From Virgibacillus_O sediminis (GTDB taxonomy: Bacteria; Bacillota; Bacilli; Bacillales; Amphibacillaceae), in the NCBI RefSeq assembly GCF_042643265.1, contig NZ_JBHRRZ010000008.1, positions 1 to 64,000 of the forward strand: DNA of 64,000 nt. The letters run 5' to 3'. A program made the translations under genes and the position numbers. Below are positions 25,602 through 35,230 of this stretch, piece after piece (position 1 is the stretch's first letter; the number at the start of each line of letters is the position of its first letter). The notes under the pieces were generated by a model. It had not been told where the DNA came from and did not search any database. It saw only the letters and a program-made list of their open reading frames with translations.

Positions 25602-25634
25602 CTCTGTCTGACTGAGACAGGGTATTTTTATTGC
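25602..25634 (+). terminator. hairpin with TATTTTTAT tail (ICE set, copy 1)
   Basis: CTCTGTC pairs with GACAGGG around TGACTGA and is followed by TATTTTTATTGCC. It lies between two transfer genes and belongs to a group of four similar hairpins in the element. Confidence 0.7.
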
Positions 25635-25713
25635 CTTGAAAGGGGGGATGTGGAATAGCAGACAGCTTGCGGATTCAACTCAGATAAGTAGTAAAAGGAA
25701 GGGGGAGAGCAGT

Positions 25714-25935
25714 TTGATTCGTTTTTTTCTTGCACTGATACTGGGGATTTTTCTATTCCTCATTGTCGGAAGCCTCGTATTGGAAGAATTCCCTTCATTG
25801 CAGCCACTGTGGGAGGAATTCAAAGCGCATATTGTGCAGTTATATAATATGTCGTTAGTCCGCTATGGCGCAGTGACCACTTTTGTGATTATTATCGCCA
25901 TTTTCATCGTGTTTGGATCCAACAAGCGGATATAA
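25714..25935 (+). CDS. small two-span membrane protein of the transfer region
   Basis: The TTG at 25714 is supported by AAGGGGGAG a few bases upstream and gives 73 residues with two hydrophobic segments (about 3-22 and 48-67). The frame is open upstream to 25636 but without a better site. Small proteins of this type accompany TcpC/TcpD in other elements; no exact family is recognised. Confidence 0.6.
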   Translation: MIRFFLALILGIFLFLIVGSLVLEEFPSLQPLWEEFKAHIVQLYNMSLVRYGAVTTFVIIIAIFIVFGSNKRI

Positions 25936-25963
25936 AGAGATGAGGGCAGAAAGGAGATGAGCA

Positions 25964-26992
25964 ATGAACCATATTCAAAAGAAGAAAAAGAAGCTTTATA
26001 AAGACTCGGATAGCATAGGCTTATGGGAAAGGCTGAAAAAGTTCGCAACTGCAAAACCGAAGAAAGAAAAACCGATACGTCCAAAAACTTATCGAATGAG
26101 AAAGCTTGGAGCTGTTACCTTCTGGCTCCTTTTTTCGTTCATGTTTTTAGTCGTGCTGGTGACAATCACCTCTGAATCCAACTCGGCACAGTCCACCGAG
26201 GAAGAACAAATGGAAGTAAGTCTGAATCCTGCAACAAAACCGGAGGCGATTCAGTTTGCAAAAGGCTTTGCGAGAAACTATTTCACATGGAAGTCAGATA
26301 ACGAAGGCTGGGAGGATCGCCAAGAGCGACTCTCCCGGTACTTGGCCGATGGGTTGGATGAACAGGCAGGACTGATCACCGAAGGACTGGAATGGAACTC
26401 GAGTGTTCAGGGGGTTAATCTCCGCCAAGTGGACGAAATCACCGACCGGAAAGCACATATTATCTTTGACGTCCGCATGCAAATGAAAAAGGAGAAGGAG
26501 ACAGAGACCATCAGTAAATATTTTGCAGTCCCGGTCATCTTTAACGGAAGTTCATACGGAGTGTACGAGCTGCCATTCATCACCCATGTCGTAGAGGAAA
26601 CAGATGTAGAAGTAGATGAGAATCGATACCAAACGACACTGACTTCTGTTAAAGACAATAGCGAGGTCGAGAACATCGAGGGTTTTCTGGGAACATTCTT
26701 TACAAGTTATGTGGAGGATTCGGAAGACCAGCTCAGTTATATCCTGACTGACGAAGACCATCGAAACGGATTAAACGGGGCTGTGGAGTTTGTAGAAGTG
26801 AACAATGCAGAAGTGTATGAAGGGGAGCAGGACAATCAGTTTATCGTCATTTCGGAAGCTACCTTCGAGGAGCCGAACTTGAATACTGCGTTCAGAGCGG
26901 TTTATAAACTGGTGGTGGAGAAAAGGGACAATCATTACGTTGTCTCAAAACTGAACGCAGAACAGCAGATAGAGGAGATGGCCAATGAATAA
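25964..26992 (+). CDS. conjugal transfer protein TcpC family (VirB8-like, ConB/Orf13)
   Basis: TcpC proteins form part of the Gram-positive conjugation channel; they have one membrane anchor and two NTF2-like domains outside the cytosolic membrane face. The 342 residues show a basic cytosolic start, one membrane segment near 48-70 (VTFWLLFSFMFLVVLVTI), and two similar alpha/beta domains: about 90-205 with FAKGFARNYFTW, and 230-342 with FLGTFFTSYV. The neighbours TcpD, TcpE and VirB4 occur in the usual order. Confidence 0.85.
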   Translation: MNHIQKKKKKLYKDSDSIGLWERLKKFATAKPKKEKPIRPKTYRMRKLGAVTFWLLFSFMFLVVLVTITSESNSAQSTEEEQMEVSLNPATKPEAIQFAKGFARNYFTWKSDNEGWEDRQERLSRYLADGLDEQAGLITEGLEWNSSVQGVNLRQVDEITDRKAHIIFDVRMQMKKEKETETISKYFAVPVIFNGSSYGVYELPFITHVVEETDVEVDENRYQTTLTSVKDNSEVENIEGFLGTFFTSYVEDSEDQLSYILTDEDHRNGLNGAVEFVEVNNAEVYEGEQDNQFIVISEATFEEPNLNTAFRAVYKLVVEKRDNHYVVSKLNAEQQIEEMANE

Positions 26993-27026
26993 ATTACTGA
27001 CCAAATCGGAAAGGAGATGATGTGCA

Positions 27027-27251
27027 GTGTCACTAGAATCATTATTTAACTGGTTCACAGGCGAATTACAATATGTATTGTTTTTCGTCATCCTGGTATT
27101 GCTGCTCGTGGCCGTTGCCAAACGGGCATGGATTTTTGCGGTAGGTGTCCTGATTGCCGGTGCTTTTATCGGCATCTTTGTATTGAATCCTTCCTCGATC
27201 TTAGCCTTGTCTGAGTGGTTCAGCGATAAATTGAATATCGGGGGCGGATAA
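27027..27251 (+). CDS. TcpD-like small membrane protein
   Basis: The 74-residue protein has two hydrophobic segments (about 14-32 and 36-53) and ends in GGG. GTG start with AAAGGAGATG upstream. Size and position between tcpC- and tcpE-like genes match TcpD of clostridial conjugative plasmids and ConC of ICEBs1. Confidence 0.72.
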   Translation: MSLESLFNWFTGELQYVLFFVILVLLLVAVAKRAWIFAVGVLIAGAFIGIFVLNPSSILALSEWFSDKLNIGGG

Positions 27252-27257
27252 GAGACG

Positions 27258-27305
27258 TTGTACCAGTGGAGGGGCATGACACTTGCTCCTCCTTAACTGG
27301 TACAA
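27258..27305 (+). promoter_or_regulatory. long hairpin before the TcpE-like gene
   Basis: TTGTACCAGT at 27258-27267 is the exact complement of ACTGGTACAA at 27296-27305, and inside it GGAGG pairs with CCTCC. No T-run follows. The hairpin ends 21 bases before the start codon and may affect translation or mRNA processing. Confidence 0.6.
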
Positions 27306-27325
27306 GTATAGGAGGAGAGAGAAGA

Positions 27326-27790
27326 ATGAGAGAAGGAGAAGAGAAACGTATTCCGCTGTACGTCATCAATAACTTCCTGAAGTTTGAGCGGAAAATCTAC
27401 CAAATTTTTGGAGTGAAACTCGGAAGGCCGGTGTCGCTGAAAGGCTTACTATACTTTCTCGCATTCGGAGCAATCGAAGGAATTTGGTATGTCACACCAG
27501 TGCTTGGCAGATTGATCCAATGGCTGCCGCCGGGCATCCTGTTTGTCTTGCCCATAACATTTGCCTGGCTGTTAACAGACGTGGGGACAGAAAATCGATC
27601 TCCGATAGCTTTCTTCCGATCGCTGATTTCCTATCATCTACGGCAGGCACGACAAGTCACATATGTGCGGGGGAGAGCAATACCAAAAGAAAAGAACCAT
27701 GTGTTTCATGGTCACTACACCTATGGCATCAAGAAGAGTTTATGGAGGAAGAGAAGATACCGATACAGTGGGTTCGTTACCTACAAGTAA
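27326..27790 (+). CDS. TcpE-family conjugal transfer protein (ConD-like)
   Basis: The 154-residue protein carries the TcpE pattern: a short basic start, IYQIFGVKLGRPVSLKGLLY, two membrane segments (about 45-63 and 70-86) and a C-terminal tyrosine-rich part. AGGAGGAGAG places the start at 27326. It lies directly upstream of virB4, as in Tn916- and ICEBs1-type elements. Confidence 0.82.
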   Translation: MREGEEKRIPLYVINNFLKFERKIYQIFGVKLGRPVSLKGLLYFLAFGAIEGIWYVTPVLGRLIQWLPPGILFVLPITFAWLLTDVGTENRSPIAFFRSLISYHLRQARQVTYVRGRAIPKEKNHVFHGHYTYGIKKSLWRKRRYRYSGFVTYK

Positions 27791-27812
27791 ACCAGATTGG
27801 GAGGAGATAGAA

Positions 27813-30404
27813 TTGCGTACCAGTATTCTAGAATTTCCGATGAAGCATATCGAAGACAATCTGGTATTTGCCCGGGATGAAACGGTCTGGGCGTACTACC
27901 GGATTGAAGGATTCGGCTATGACTTTTTGGATTTCGATGATAAAATAAAACCATTCCAGAGGCAATTGGGGTTTTTATCCAATAACGGGCATGACCTGCA
28001 TTTTCTCATCGATCCGACACCCATGAATGTCAGCGGTATCATGAACCAGACGAAACAGGAATTGGAACGGCTGGATTATCCGTTAAAAGACAATGGTATT
28101 CATTTGATGCAGCAAGTGGAGGATGAACTGAACCAACAACGGTCAAGGAACGAGTCGGGAGAGTATGTCCATTACTTGGGTGTCCAATTGGACCCAGCCA
28201 AAAACAGCATTCAATCCTTGAATGTAGGCAACTCGGCTATCTATCAGCTGAAAAACTTTTTACAGGGATTGAGTTCCCCGGTGTATCATGCAGTTGGATT
28301 GGATTCATACGATATCCCGAAGGAAGTTATCCGAGCCTACCAGGAACAGGCGGAGAGCTTGATCGTGAACATGGTAAACGGATTTTCATCGATGGTGAAA
28401 CCAGCCACCTCTGCAGAAATCATTTATTTAGCAGAAAAAACATATTCCGTCTCTCCGACTCATCAGGATGTCACATACCGAAAAGGTTTCACGTCCGGTT
28501 ACCCAGTAGAAGGAATGGATTACAAAGAGAACAAGCATGAAGCTGTACGTCCGAAAGAAAAAGCATTTGTTGACTTGCAAAATGCTAATATTGAAGAAGT
28601 CGGTCCCAAGACCCTGCTATCCAGTAAAATCATTGATAATGAAGTGGAAGACCTATATTCCCAGTATGTGATATGCAGTAACATGGATGATATGAGCATG
28701 CACCCGGGTTTCGAGTGGCTGTATCATATTCAAGCCCGCATGCCTTTCCCCATCGGCATATCTATACGGGCAAACTATCAATCTAACAAGTTCATAAGGA
28801 AGAAATTAAGCAATGCCAGATTGGAATTCAAGGATCAGCGGCAGGAAGCCGCCAAGGGAGAAGAAGCGGTTGATCTAAGCGTGAACGAATCGGAACAGGG
28901 CGCCATCCAGATGGAGAATTACTTTAAACAGACAGGGCAGCCGGGTTACAGTTGTTCTTTTGTCTTCAAGGTGAGTGCTAAGGATAAGAAGACTCTCAAC
29001 ACACGCGTGGAGCAATTGACCAACGAACTTTCCCGGTTCGGCATTTCCGTGCTTCCTCCATACGGGGAGCAATTGAATCTTATGATGGAGACAATCCCTG
29101 GCTCTAAATCCTTCAATAAAGATTACCAAATGCATGTATCACCGAGCGTTCTAGCAGGGATGATGTTCGGGGCGACTACGAATATCGGCGACAACCGTGG
29201 TTTCTATATTGGTTATACCAAGCAGTTTCATAAGCCTGTTTTCATCAAACCGGACCTTGCGGCGAAAGCTTACGAGAATCTGAACAACGTCTTTGATTCC
29301 ATATCTGTACTGGTTGCCGGGATGACGGGGAAAGGCAAATCCTTTTTCATGAATCTATTCGTCTATCTGGCTACTCTGACGGGCTCGCAGGGGTTGATAA
29401 TTGACCCGAAAGGTGACCGGAAGGATTGGAAGAATGGGCTGCCTTACATCCCGAAAGACTATATTTCGGTCTGGGAAATGGGCACCGATGAAAGGGATGC
29501 CGGCTCTCTGGATCCGTTCCGTACCAGTACGAACATCGAAGAGGGCAAAGACATCTGCATGGATATCCTGTCCCACCTGGTCAACGTGAATATCGATGAC
29601 GATGCGTATACGTTGCTAAGTGAAGCTATCGAGGCAGTGGCCAAACAGGACGACCCTTGTATCGGTGCAGTAATTACGTATCTGCAGAACATATATGAAG
29701 AGCAGCACGAGCATATGACCTCGGTGCGTCATACGTCGGTGGAGAGGCTGAAGAGCACCTTGGAAACCCTGCGTCGCAACCAGCTGGCCAAATTGTTGTT
29801 TGGAGAAGTTGGACAGGAATACAAAGTGTTGAAGACGGGGGTACCAATCCAGGTACTCATGGTTCAGAACTTGAATCTTCCCAGCGGTTCGGCAAAGAAG
29901 TTACGACCGCAGCACAAAATCTCTGAAGCGATTATGATATCTTTAACTGCATTCACCAAACAATATATGTTCAACCAGGACCGGATGAAGCACAAGTTCA
30001 TTTTGCAGGATGAAGCCAGTGTAATTGAGCGGAGTGCAGTAGGTGCGGAATTGATGGATTTCATCGTACGGATGGGACGTTACTACAACACTACGCTTAT
30101 TAAAGGGTCCCAAAATGCTTCTGACCACGGAAAAGAAGTTGCGAACATGGGGATGAAGTTCAGCTTTGGCTTGAGGAAAACGGAGGAAGCCAAAGAAATG
30201 CTGAATTACTTCAACTTACCCCAGACACAGGAAAATATCGATATTCTGAAGAATCTGGAGCGTGGAGATGCCCTGTTTCAGGATATATTCGGCCGATCGG
30301 CGGTCATCCATGTCGATGCAATATTTAGAGATCTGATAGAGGCTTTTGACTCTTCCACAGCTACGGAGGAAGAACGAAAAAGGGAGTTGATGCAGACTTC
30401 CTAA
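27813..30404 (+). CDS. VirB4/ConE-type conjugation ATPase
   Basis: VirB4 ATPases energise assembly and work of the type IV secretion channel. The 863-residue protein has an N-terminal CagE/TrbE-like domain and a C-terminal HerA-FtsK motor with Walker A VAGMTGKGKSFFMNLF near 510, LIIDPKGDRKDW near 532 and Walker B FILQDEASVIERS near 730. I prefer the TTG at 27813, which has GGGAGGAGA upstream. The frame is open back to 27663 inside tcpE but lacks a site there. Confidence 0.92.
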   Translation: MRTSILEFPMKHIEDNLVFARDETVWAYYRIEGFGYDFLDFDDKIKPFQRQLGFLSNNGHDLHFLIDPTPMNVSGIMNQTKQELERLDYPLKDNGIHLMQQVEDELNQQRSRNESGEYVHYLGVQLDPAKNSIQSLNVGNSAIYQLKNFLQGLSSPVYHAVGLDSYDIPKEVIRAYQEQAESLIVNMVNGFSSMVKPATSAEIIYLAEKTYSVSPTHQDVTYRKGFTSGYPVEGMDYKENKHEAVRPKEKAFVDLQNANIEEVGPKTLLSSKIIDNEVEDLYSQYVICSNMDDMSMHPGFEWLYHIQARMPFPIGISIRANYQSNKFIRKKLSNARLEFKDQRQEAAKGEEAVDLSVNESEQGAIQMENYFKQTGQPGYSCSFVFKVSAKDKKTLNTRVEQLTNELSRFGISVLPPYGEQLNLMMETIPGSKSFNKDYQMHVSPSVLAGMMFGATTNIGDNRGFYIGYTKQFHKPVFIKPDLAAKAYENLNNVFDSISVLVAGMTGKGKSFFMNLFVYLATLTGSQGLIIDPKGDRKDWKNGLPYIPKDYISVWEMGTDERDAGSLDPFRTSTNIEEGKDICMDILSHLVNVNIDDDAYTLLSEAIEAVAKQDDPCIGAVITYLQNIYEEQHEHMTSVRHTSVERLKSTLETLRRNQLAKLLFGEVGQEYKVLKTGVPIQVLMVQNLNLPSGSAKKLRPQHKISEAIMISLTAFTKQYMFNQDRMKHKFILQDEASVIERSAVGAELMDFIVRMGRYYNTTLIKGSQNASDHGKEVANMGMKFSFGLRKTEEAKEMLNYFNLPQTQENIDILKNLERGDALFQDIFGRSAVIHVDAIFRDLIEAFDSSTATEEERKRELMQTS

Positions 30405-30433
30405 ATTTCCTAAATTAACAGAGGGGTGAACAC

Positions 30434-31066
30434 ATGAACAAGAAATTGATAGGGCTGATATTGTTGAGTGTTAGCTTGTTAACGATTGTTGGATGCTCAT
30501 CAAACAGTGATGCGAGTTCGGACGAATCTGCTGAAACGGAAAAGGAGAAGGTATTTGAGGAAACCGATGAAATAGCACGAGAGTTCTACCAAGCTGGGTT
30601 TGAGCTGAATATCCCTAAGGCACATTCCATGTTGTCACCAGCTGGCCAAGAAAACCTTGAAAACGAGCCGTATGTTACAGGGATTGTGAAAGAAGATGGC
30701 AGTGATCTTCATGCTAGGGATATGATTAAGGAAGAGGATTATGAAGAATATAAAGGTGAATACTCTGACCAATTTAAGAATTTTAGCAAATTAAATGATG
30801 AGTATGAAATACGTCGTTACGATAATGTTTATAACGATGAATCTGGAGAAGTCATTTATTATGTTCAACCTTGGAATGGCTACGAATTTGATGATGGCGA
30901 CTATAACTTTATAAGTATGAAACAAAATGAGAAGGGAGAATGGAAAGTAAAAGAATACGTAGATAGACAGTTACCTGATGATGTACCAAGTTCTGAGTCT
31001 GGTACGGTTATCCATCCATTTGAAGAGTCAGAGGAATCAAATGAAGATGAGTACGGTTTTGAATAA
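30434..31066 (+). CDS. lipoprotein of unknown function
   Basis: The 210-residue protein begins with a lipoprotein signal (LLSVSLLTIVGCSS; lipid-modified Cys at residue 21), followed by a low-complexity acidic linker and a single alpha/beta domain with EFYQAGFELNIPKAHSML. GAGGGGTG precedes the ATG. Lying between virB4 and virB6, it could be a channel component, an exclusion protein or an adhesin-like factor. Confidence 0.75.
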   Translation: MNKKLIGLILLSVSLLTIVGCSSNSDASSDESAETEKEKVFEETDEIAREFYQAGFELNIPKAHSMLSPAGQENLENEPYVTGIVKEDGSDLHARDMIKEEDYEEYKGEYSDQFKNFSKLNDEYEIRRYDNVYNDESGEVIYYVQPWNGYEFDDGDYNFISMKQNEKGEWKVKEYVDRQLPDDVPSSESGTVIHPFEESEESNEDEYGFE

Positions 31067-31094
31067 AGTACGAGAGGAGGCATATCGCTCTGGA

Positions 31095-31129
31095 TAATCC
31101 CTTTTTAAATAAAGGGATTATTTTTATGC
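31095..31129 (+). terminator. hairpin with TTATTTTTATGC tail (ICE set, copy 2)
   Basis: AATCCCTTT pairs with AAAGGGATT around TTAAAT and is followed by ATTTTTATGCG. It ends only seven bases before the next gene. Confidence 0.75.
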
Positions 31130-31135
31130 GTAAAT

Positions 31136-33436
31136 ATGAGGAATTCGACTTTAAAAAGGATAACTAAGATTATATTGATTGTGACTCTATTAACTACCGG
31201 TATAGGGGTTAATCACCCAATTCATGCTGAAGACAGGCAAGGAAATGAGGATGGGGAAGAGCAACTAGGTAACTTTAAGGAAGAGGGCAAGTCCTATTAT
31301 CACTTGGATGCAGTCCCGGAAGACTTTGCTAAAGATGAAGGTTTTATGGATAACATCAAAAGCAATCTATGGTTTTTGGATTCAAACGAAATATCCCAGA
31401 AAATGAGTGAAATGTTTAACTATCTAGCAAATATCGCATTTGATATGAACATCCTTATGACTAACTTCATGCTCTCCTCCCTAGATTTTGCGTATGAATT
31501 TAACTTCATCAATACAATCATTGAGAAACTAGACGATATCGTGGGGGGCATAACAGGAATAAGCGGGAATGGCCATATCACAAGCTCCGGTATTTTCGGC
31601 AACCTAGCCATCTTTGCAGCCGTGTTTGCGGTGATTTATGCAGCGTTTCTCATGTTATGGAAAAGATCAATGTTTGCATCACTTGGAACGATTATTCAGA
31701 CCACACTTGCTTTAACGGTTGCTATTCTGTTATTTACAAACTACTCTCCGTTTTTAACTGGGCTGAACCAAATCACTACGCAGGCAAGCTCTCTAGTCTT
31801 AGCAGGTAACTCCCAGGACGTGGATGATGGAGCCCAACCTTCTACAACCTCTCGTCTAGATGAAGAGAGCCTAAAAGATGGAATGAAGGATAACATTTGG
31901 GGATTGTTTATAGATCGACCCTATTTATATATGATGTATGGGGAAACCGACTTGAACAGTTTAGCTGATAGCAAGAGCGAAGCTGTTAATAGGGTGAATA
32001 ATATTTTAAAGGAACAGCCAAATTCAGAGGAACGATATTCAGCTATATCAAATGAGTTAGAAGTTCATCAGAATGAACATTTACTTTACGATAATATCCG
32101 TTCTCGGCTATCTTTTACGGTTATGTACTTGGGGATCAATGGCGTCGTGTCCATTCCGATTTACTTGCTATCCATTGCTTTGCTGGTCTTTCAGTTTTGG
32201 TTCATGCTGATTGCTATTTTCGCCCCCTTCGCTTTGCTGTTTGGGGCAATTCCAGGACAGTTTAATGTGGTTAAACGGTATTTCATTGAATTGGGATTGC
32301 CATTGGTTCTTAAAATAGTCGTATCATTTACAGCCCTTGTCATTTTTGCCATATCCGATTTATTGTACGAAGCTGATTTTGTAGTGGCAGATAACAATGG
32401 ACCAGTGGAAGCCTATACTGCCGCGGCCCTCATCCACTTTGTATTGTTAATCCTTATTTTCCTTCTACGGAATAGGATTAGAAACATATTCTCAGCTGGA
32501 TCTCAAGGTGTTCAGGAACTTAGAGAAGGAATGGGCAGTTTGACAAACCCGTTGAAAAAGGGTGTACAGGGAACCAGCACGGCGGCAGGAGCAGCAGTTG
32601 GGGCAGTGGCAACTGGCGGAGCAGGAGCAATTGCGGGAGCGAATGTAGGCGGGGCAATAGGAAGGGCAGCAACTGGAGAGGGGAATGTCGGTGACATTGC
32701 CAAAAGCGGAATGCATGCTCACCGTTCACATCAAATGGCCTCCTTACGAAAGTTGCCGTCTGATAATGCAAGCCTTAAGAATATAAAGGAGTCCGATTCC
32801 TCCAGTCAGAATGAACTAATGAAGGAAAAGGTAAATCGAGATAACAGGGGATCAGAGGAACAGTATCCTCGCCTCCGACCTATGGACGGAATGAGATCCC
32901 AGAGAAAAAGTGAACACCTAAGTGTACAAAAACCACCTATATCAAATGACTCGGTAGAGGATACACCGGATATGTATGCTGACGAGGCGAATTATATCCC
33001 GAGCACCCCGACTGTTGATCCAGCCCAAAGTGAAGTACTCAATGATGATTCCTATAAAGTAAGTGAGTGGATGGAAGAAACTCCTGATTTATATAGGGAA
33101 AATGTAACTTCACCAATCACAGGGTCAGCGGAAATGGAAGGCAGCACCCGCGAAGGAGGTATATCGGAGAGGGAAATTGAAAGTAGTTCAGTCCCACCTA
33201 TGGAGGAACAAAGACATATCGCATCTACCGACTCAGTAGAGATCCCTGCAGGAACATCCATTCAGCCAAAGGAAACTAAGCCATCTATGAAAGAGCCGCC
33301 GGAGTTAGATACAACAAATCTTAATAGACACCGGAATCAAGTAAAGGAAAGAGATACGGATTCAGCCAATATGATTTCTTTGGAGAAATCGATGCCACCA
33401 CAAGAAAAGGAAGATGACTACCCGACGTTGGATTAG
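31136..33436 (+). CDS. VirB6/TrbL-like polytopic conjugation protein
   Basis: The 766-residue protein has an N-terminal signal sequence (ILIVTLLTTGIGVNHPIHAE). Hydrophobic spans lie near 160-180, 190-205, 340-360, 365-385, 395-420 and 430-445. A Gly/Ala-rich segment follows (GAIAGANVGGAIGRAATG, near 505), then a long hydrophilic, proline- and acid-rich tail of about 250 residues. This layout is typical of VirB6-like channel proteins of Gram-positive elements (ConG/TcpH). The ribosome site is weak because the ATG follows directly on a terminator hairpin. Confidence 0.8.
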   Translation: MRNSTLKRITKIILIVTLLTTGIGVNHPIHAEDRQGNEDGEEQLGNFKEEGKSYYHLDAVPEDFAKDEGFMDNIKSNLWFLDSNEISQKMSEMFNYLANIAFDMNILMTNFMLSSLDFAYEFNFINTIIEKLDDIVGGITGISGNGHITSSGIFGNLAIFAAVFAVIYAAFLMLWKRSMFASLGTIIQTTLALTVAILLFTNYSPFLTGLNQITTQASSLVLAGNSQDVDDGAQPSTTSRLDEESLKDGMKDNIWGLFIDRPYLYMMYGETDLNSLADSKSEAVNRVNNILKEQPNSEERYSAISNELEVHQNEHLLYDNIRSRLSFTVMYLGINGVVSIPIYLLSIALLVFQFWFMLIAIFAPFALLFGAIPGQFNVVKRYFIELGLPLVLKIVVSFTALVIFAISDLLYEADFVVADNNGPVEAYTAAALIHFVLLILIFLLRNRIRNIFSAGSQGVQELREGMGSLTNPLKKGVQGTSTAAGAAVGAVATGGAGAIAGANVGGAIGRAATGEGNVGDIAKSGMHAHRSHQMASLRKLPSDNASLKNIKESDSSSQNELMKEKVNRDNRGSEEQYPRLRPMDGMRSQRKSEHLSVQKPPISNDSVEDTPDMYADEANYIPSTPTVDPAQSEVLNDDSYKVSEWMEETPDLYRENVTSPITGSAEMEGSTREGGISEREIESSSVPPMEEQRHIASTDSVEIPAGTSIQPKETKPSMKEPPELDTTNLNRHRNQVKERDTDSANMISLEKSMPPQEKEDDYPTLD

Positions 33437-33454
33437 GAAAGAGGTGACCGAGTT

Positions 33455-34132
33455 GTGAGTGACAGAACAAAAAACATTATCGTGTACAGCGTGATGGCGG
33501 TTGCCATTGCGCTTTTTATTTATGCCGTTTTCGTTGGTAACCAGCAAAAACAACTGGAAGAAGAGTCTAATCATTCTTCCAGGAAGGAACAGAGCGAGGA
33601 AGTTCGAAGTTATGACTCTTTGGGTGATTCCGCACCAAACAGTCAGCCAAAGAAAAGTGATTTAATCACGGAGGAACACCATGAGGAGGTACAAATCGAC
33701 ATACCTGAAATGGATACGCTCATCCCTCCGGAAGGGCAATATGCCGATTACTTTTCTAAAGAGGCAATCGAGGCATCTCGTCAAGCAGCTAGAAACTTTG
33801 TAGAAAAGTATTATTCCTTTCAAGGGGAAGAGCCACTGGAACATATCGAAAATGCCAAACCATATATGACTGATGACATGTACGAGGAATTAAAGAATGA
33901 AAATCCGAGACCGACAGCTGCAGTGTCCTATAAGGAAGTGGAGACCATCGATGTTTATGAACCCTATGAACCGACGGAGGAGCATTTAATTTGGAAAGTA
34001 CGTGTACAAGGAAACGTTTTTGACAGTGGGGGAAATAAAACGGCCGAAGAAAGCATGGATTATACACTCCAGATGGAAGAGGAAGAAGGGTCATTCAAAG
34101 TGCAGAATTACATGTTGAATGTCCCTTATTAA
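33455..34132 (+). CDS. single-span transfer-region protein, unknown
   Basis: The 225-residue protein has an N-terminal membrane segment (about 10-27), a charged linker and a C-terminal globular domain starting near 110 (ASRQAARNFVEKYYSF) that resembles an NTF2-like or VirB8-type fold in layout. GTG start with GAGGTGA upstream. It may be a second VirB8-like component. Confidence 0.68.
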   Translation: MSDRTKNIIVYSVMAVAIALFIYAVFVGNQQKQLEEESNHSSRKEQSEEVRSYDSLGDSAPNSQPKKSDLITEEHHEEVQIDIPEMDTLIPPEGQYADYFSKEAIEASRQAARNFVEKYYSFQGEEPLEHIENAKPYMTDDMYEELKNENPRPTAAVSYKEVETIDVYEPYEPTEEHLIWKVRVQGNVFDSGGNKTAEESMDYTLQMEEEEGSFKVQNYMLNVPY

Positions 34133-34147
34133 AATGAGTGGATAGCC

Positions 34148-35230
34148 ATGGGAAAGATAATCAAATGGGTAGTAGGTTCATTCATCGGTTTAGGATTCCT
34201 AGGCGGTCTAGCCATCTTGTTTGGTATGGGGATCCTACTATTATTTGTCATTGGTTTTGAGTTTGGGGAGGAGGAAGAGTATCTATATCCCAATATCCCT
34301 TCCGCGATTGCGGAAGAAGAAATACCGGAACAGTTCATTCCGATTTATAAAGATGCTGGAGAGGAATACGGGATACCCTGGCTTCTATTGGCGGCGGTTC
34401 ATCGAGTCGAAACGGTGTTCTCTTCCATTGATATGGTTTCTCCGGTTAACGCCGAAGGTCATATGCAGTTCATGCCTTGCAGTTGGCTAGGCTGGGAATA
34501 TCCGTCCTGCGAAGGTCTGGGAGGTGTCGAGATACCTGAAGAAATTAAAACAGATCCAGATAAAATTGAAGAGTACGGGGGCTTCGGGATAGATGCAAAT
34601 GGTAATGGTAAGGCAAGTCCATGGGAAGAGGAGGATGCGATATTCGCAGCCGCCAACCATTTGGCTCCCTATATCAACGGGGATGAAGGCTTGCGAGAAT
34701 CGTTGTTGGCCTATAACCACGCCACCTGGTATGCAGATGATGTGTTGTATTACTACCGGTTGTATAACGATGGATACAAACCTAAAGAGGGAGGCAGTGT
34801 AGAAATCCATGGAGATATGGCATGGATGGTGCCTCACACGAAAAACCTCACTTCAGATTATGGTTACAGAACAATAAGGGGAAACCGGGATTTTCATGCT
34901 GGTATTGACGTGGCCGGAGGAAATGACCTTGGACAGCCGATTGTGGCATTCATGGACGGAAAAGTGGTAGTTTCCCAAAATGGTATCGGCGGTTTCGGAA
35001 ACCTGGTTGTTATTCAGCATGGAGATGAGATGCGGACATACTACGCTCACCTGATGGAACCGGGGCTCCCGGTTGGAACAGAAGTGAAGGCTGGACAAGT
35101 CATAGGAAAAATGGGGACTACCGGCAATTCGACTGGAGTCCATCTGCATTTCGAAGTTCATGTTAAAGAAGATGGCGATTTTCAGCAAGTTGATCCCATG
35201 CCTTATGTGGAGAAGTTTTTGGGAAGTTAA
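34148..35230 (+). CDS. two-domain cell-wall hydrolase (transglycosylase plus M23 peptidase)
   Basis: The 360-residue protein has a membrane anchor (about 6-38), a lytic transglycosylase-like domain with LLLAAVHRVETVF (catalytic Glu), EGHMQFMPCSWLGW and a C-terminal LytM/M23 endopeptidase with the ligands in FHAGIDVAGG and HLHFEVH. It would open the peptidoglycan for the conjugation channel. The role equals that of CwlT in ICEBs1 and TcpG in pCW3, but here the peptidase is M23, not NlpC/P60. Confidence 0.9.
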   Translation: MGKIIKWVVGSFIGLGFLGGLAILFGMGILLLFVIGFEFGEEEEYLYPNIPSAIAEEEIPEQFIPIYKDAGEEYGIPWLLLAAVHRVETVFSSIDMVSPVNAEGHMQFMPCSWLGWEYPSCEGLGGVEIPEEIKTDPDKIEEYGGFGIDANGNGKASPWEEEDAIFAAANHLAPYINGDEGLRESLLAYNHATWYADDVLYYYRLYNDGYKPKEGGSVEIHGDMAWMVPHTKNLTSDYGYRTIRGNRDFHAGIDVAGGNDLGQPIVAFMDGKVVVSQNGIGGFGNLVVIQHGDEMRTYYAHLMEPGLPVGTEVKAGQVIGKMGTTGNSTGVHLHFEVHVKEDGDFQQVDPMPYVEKFLGS

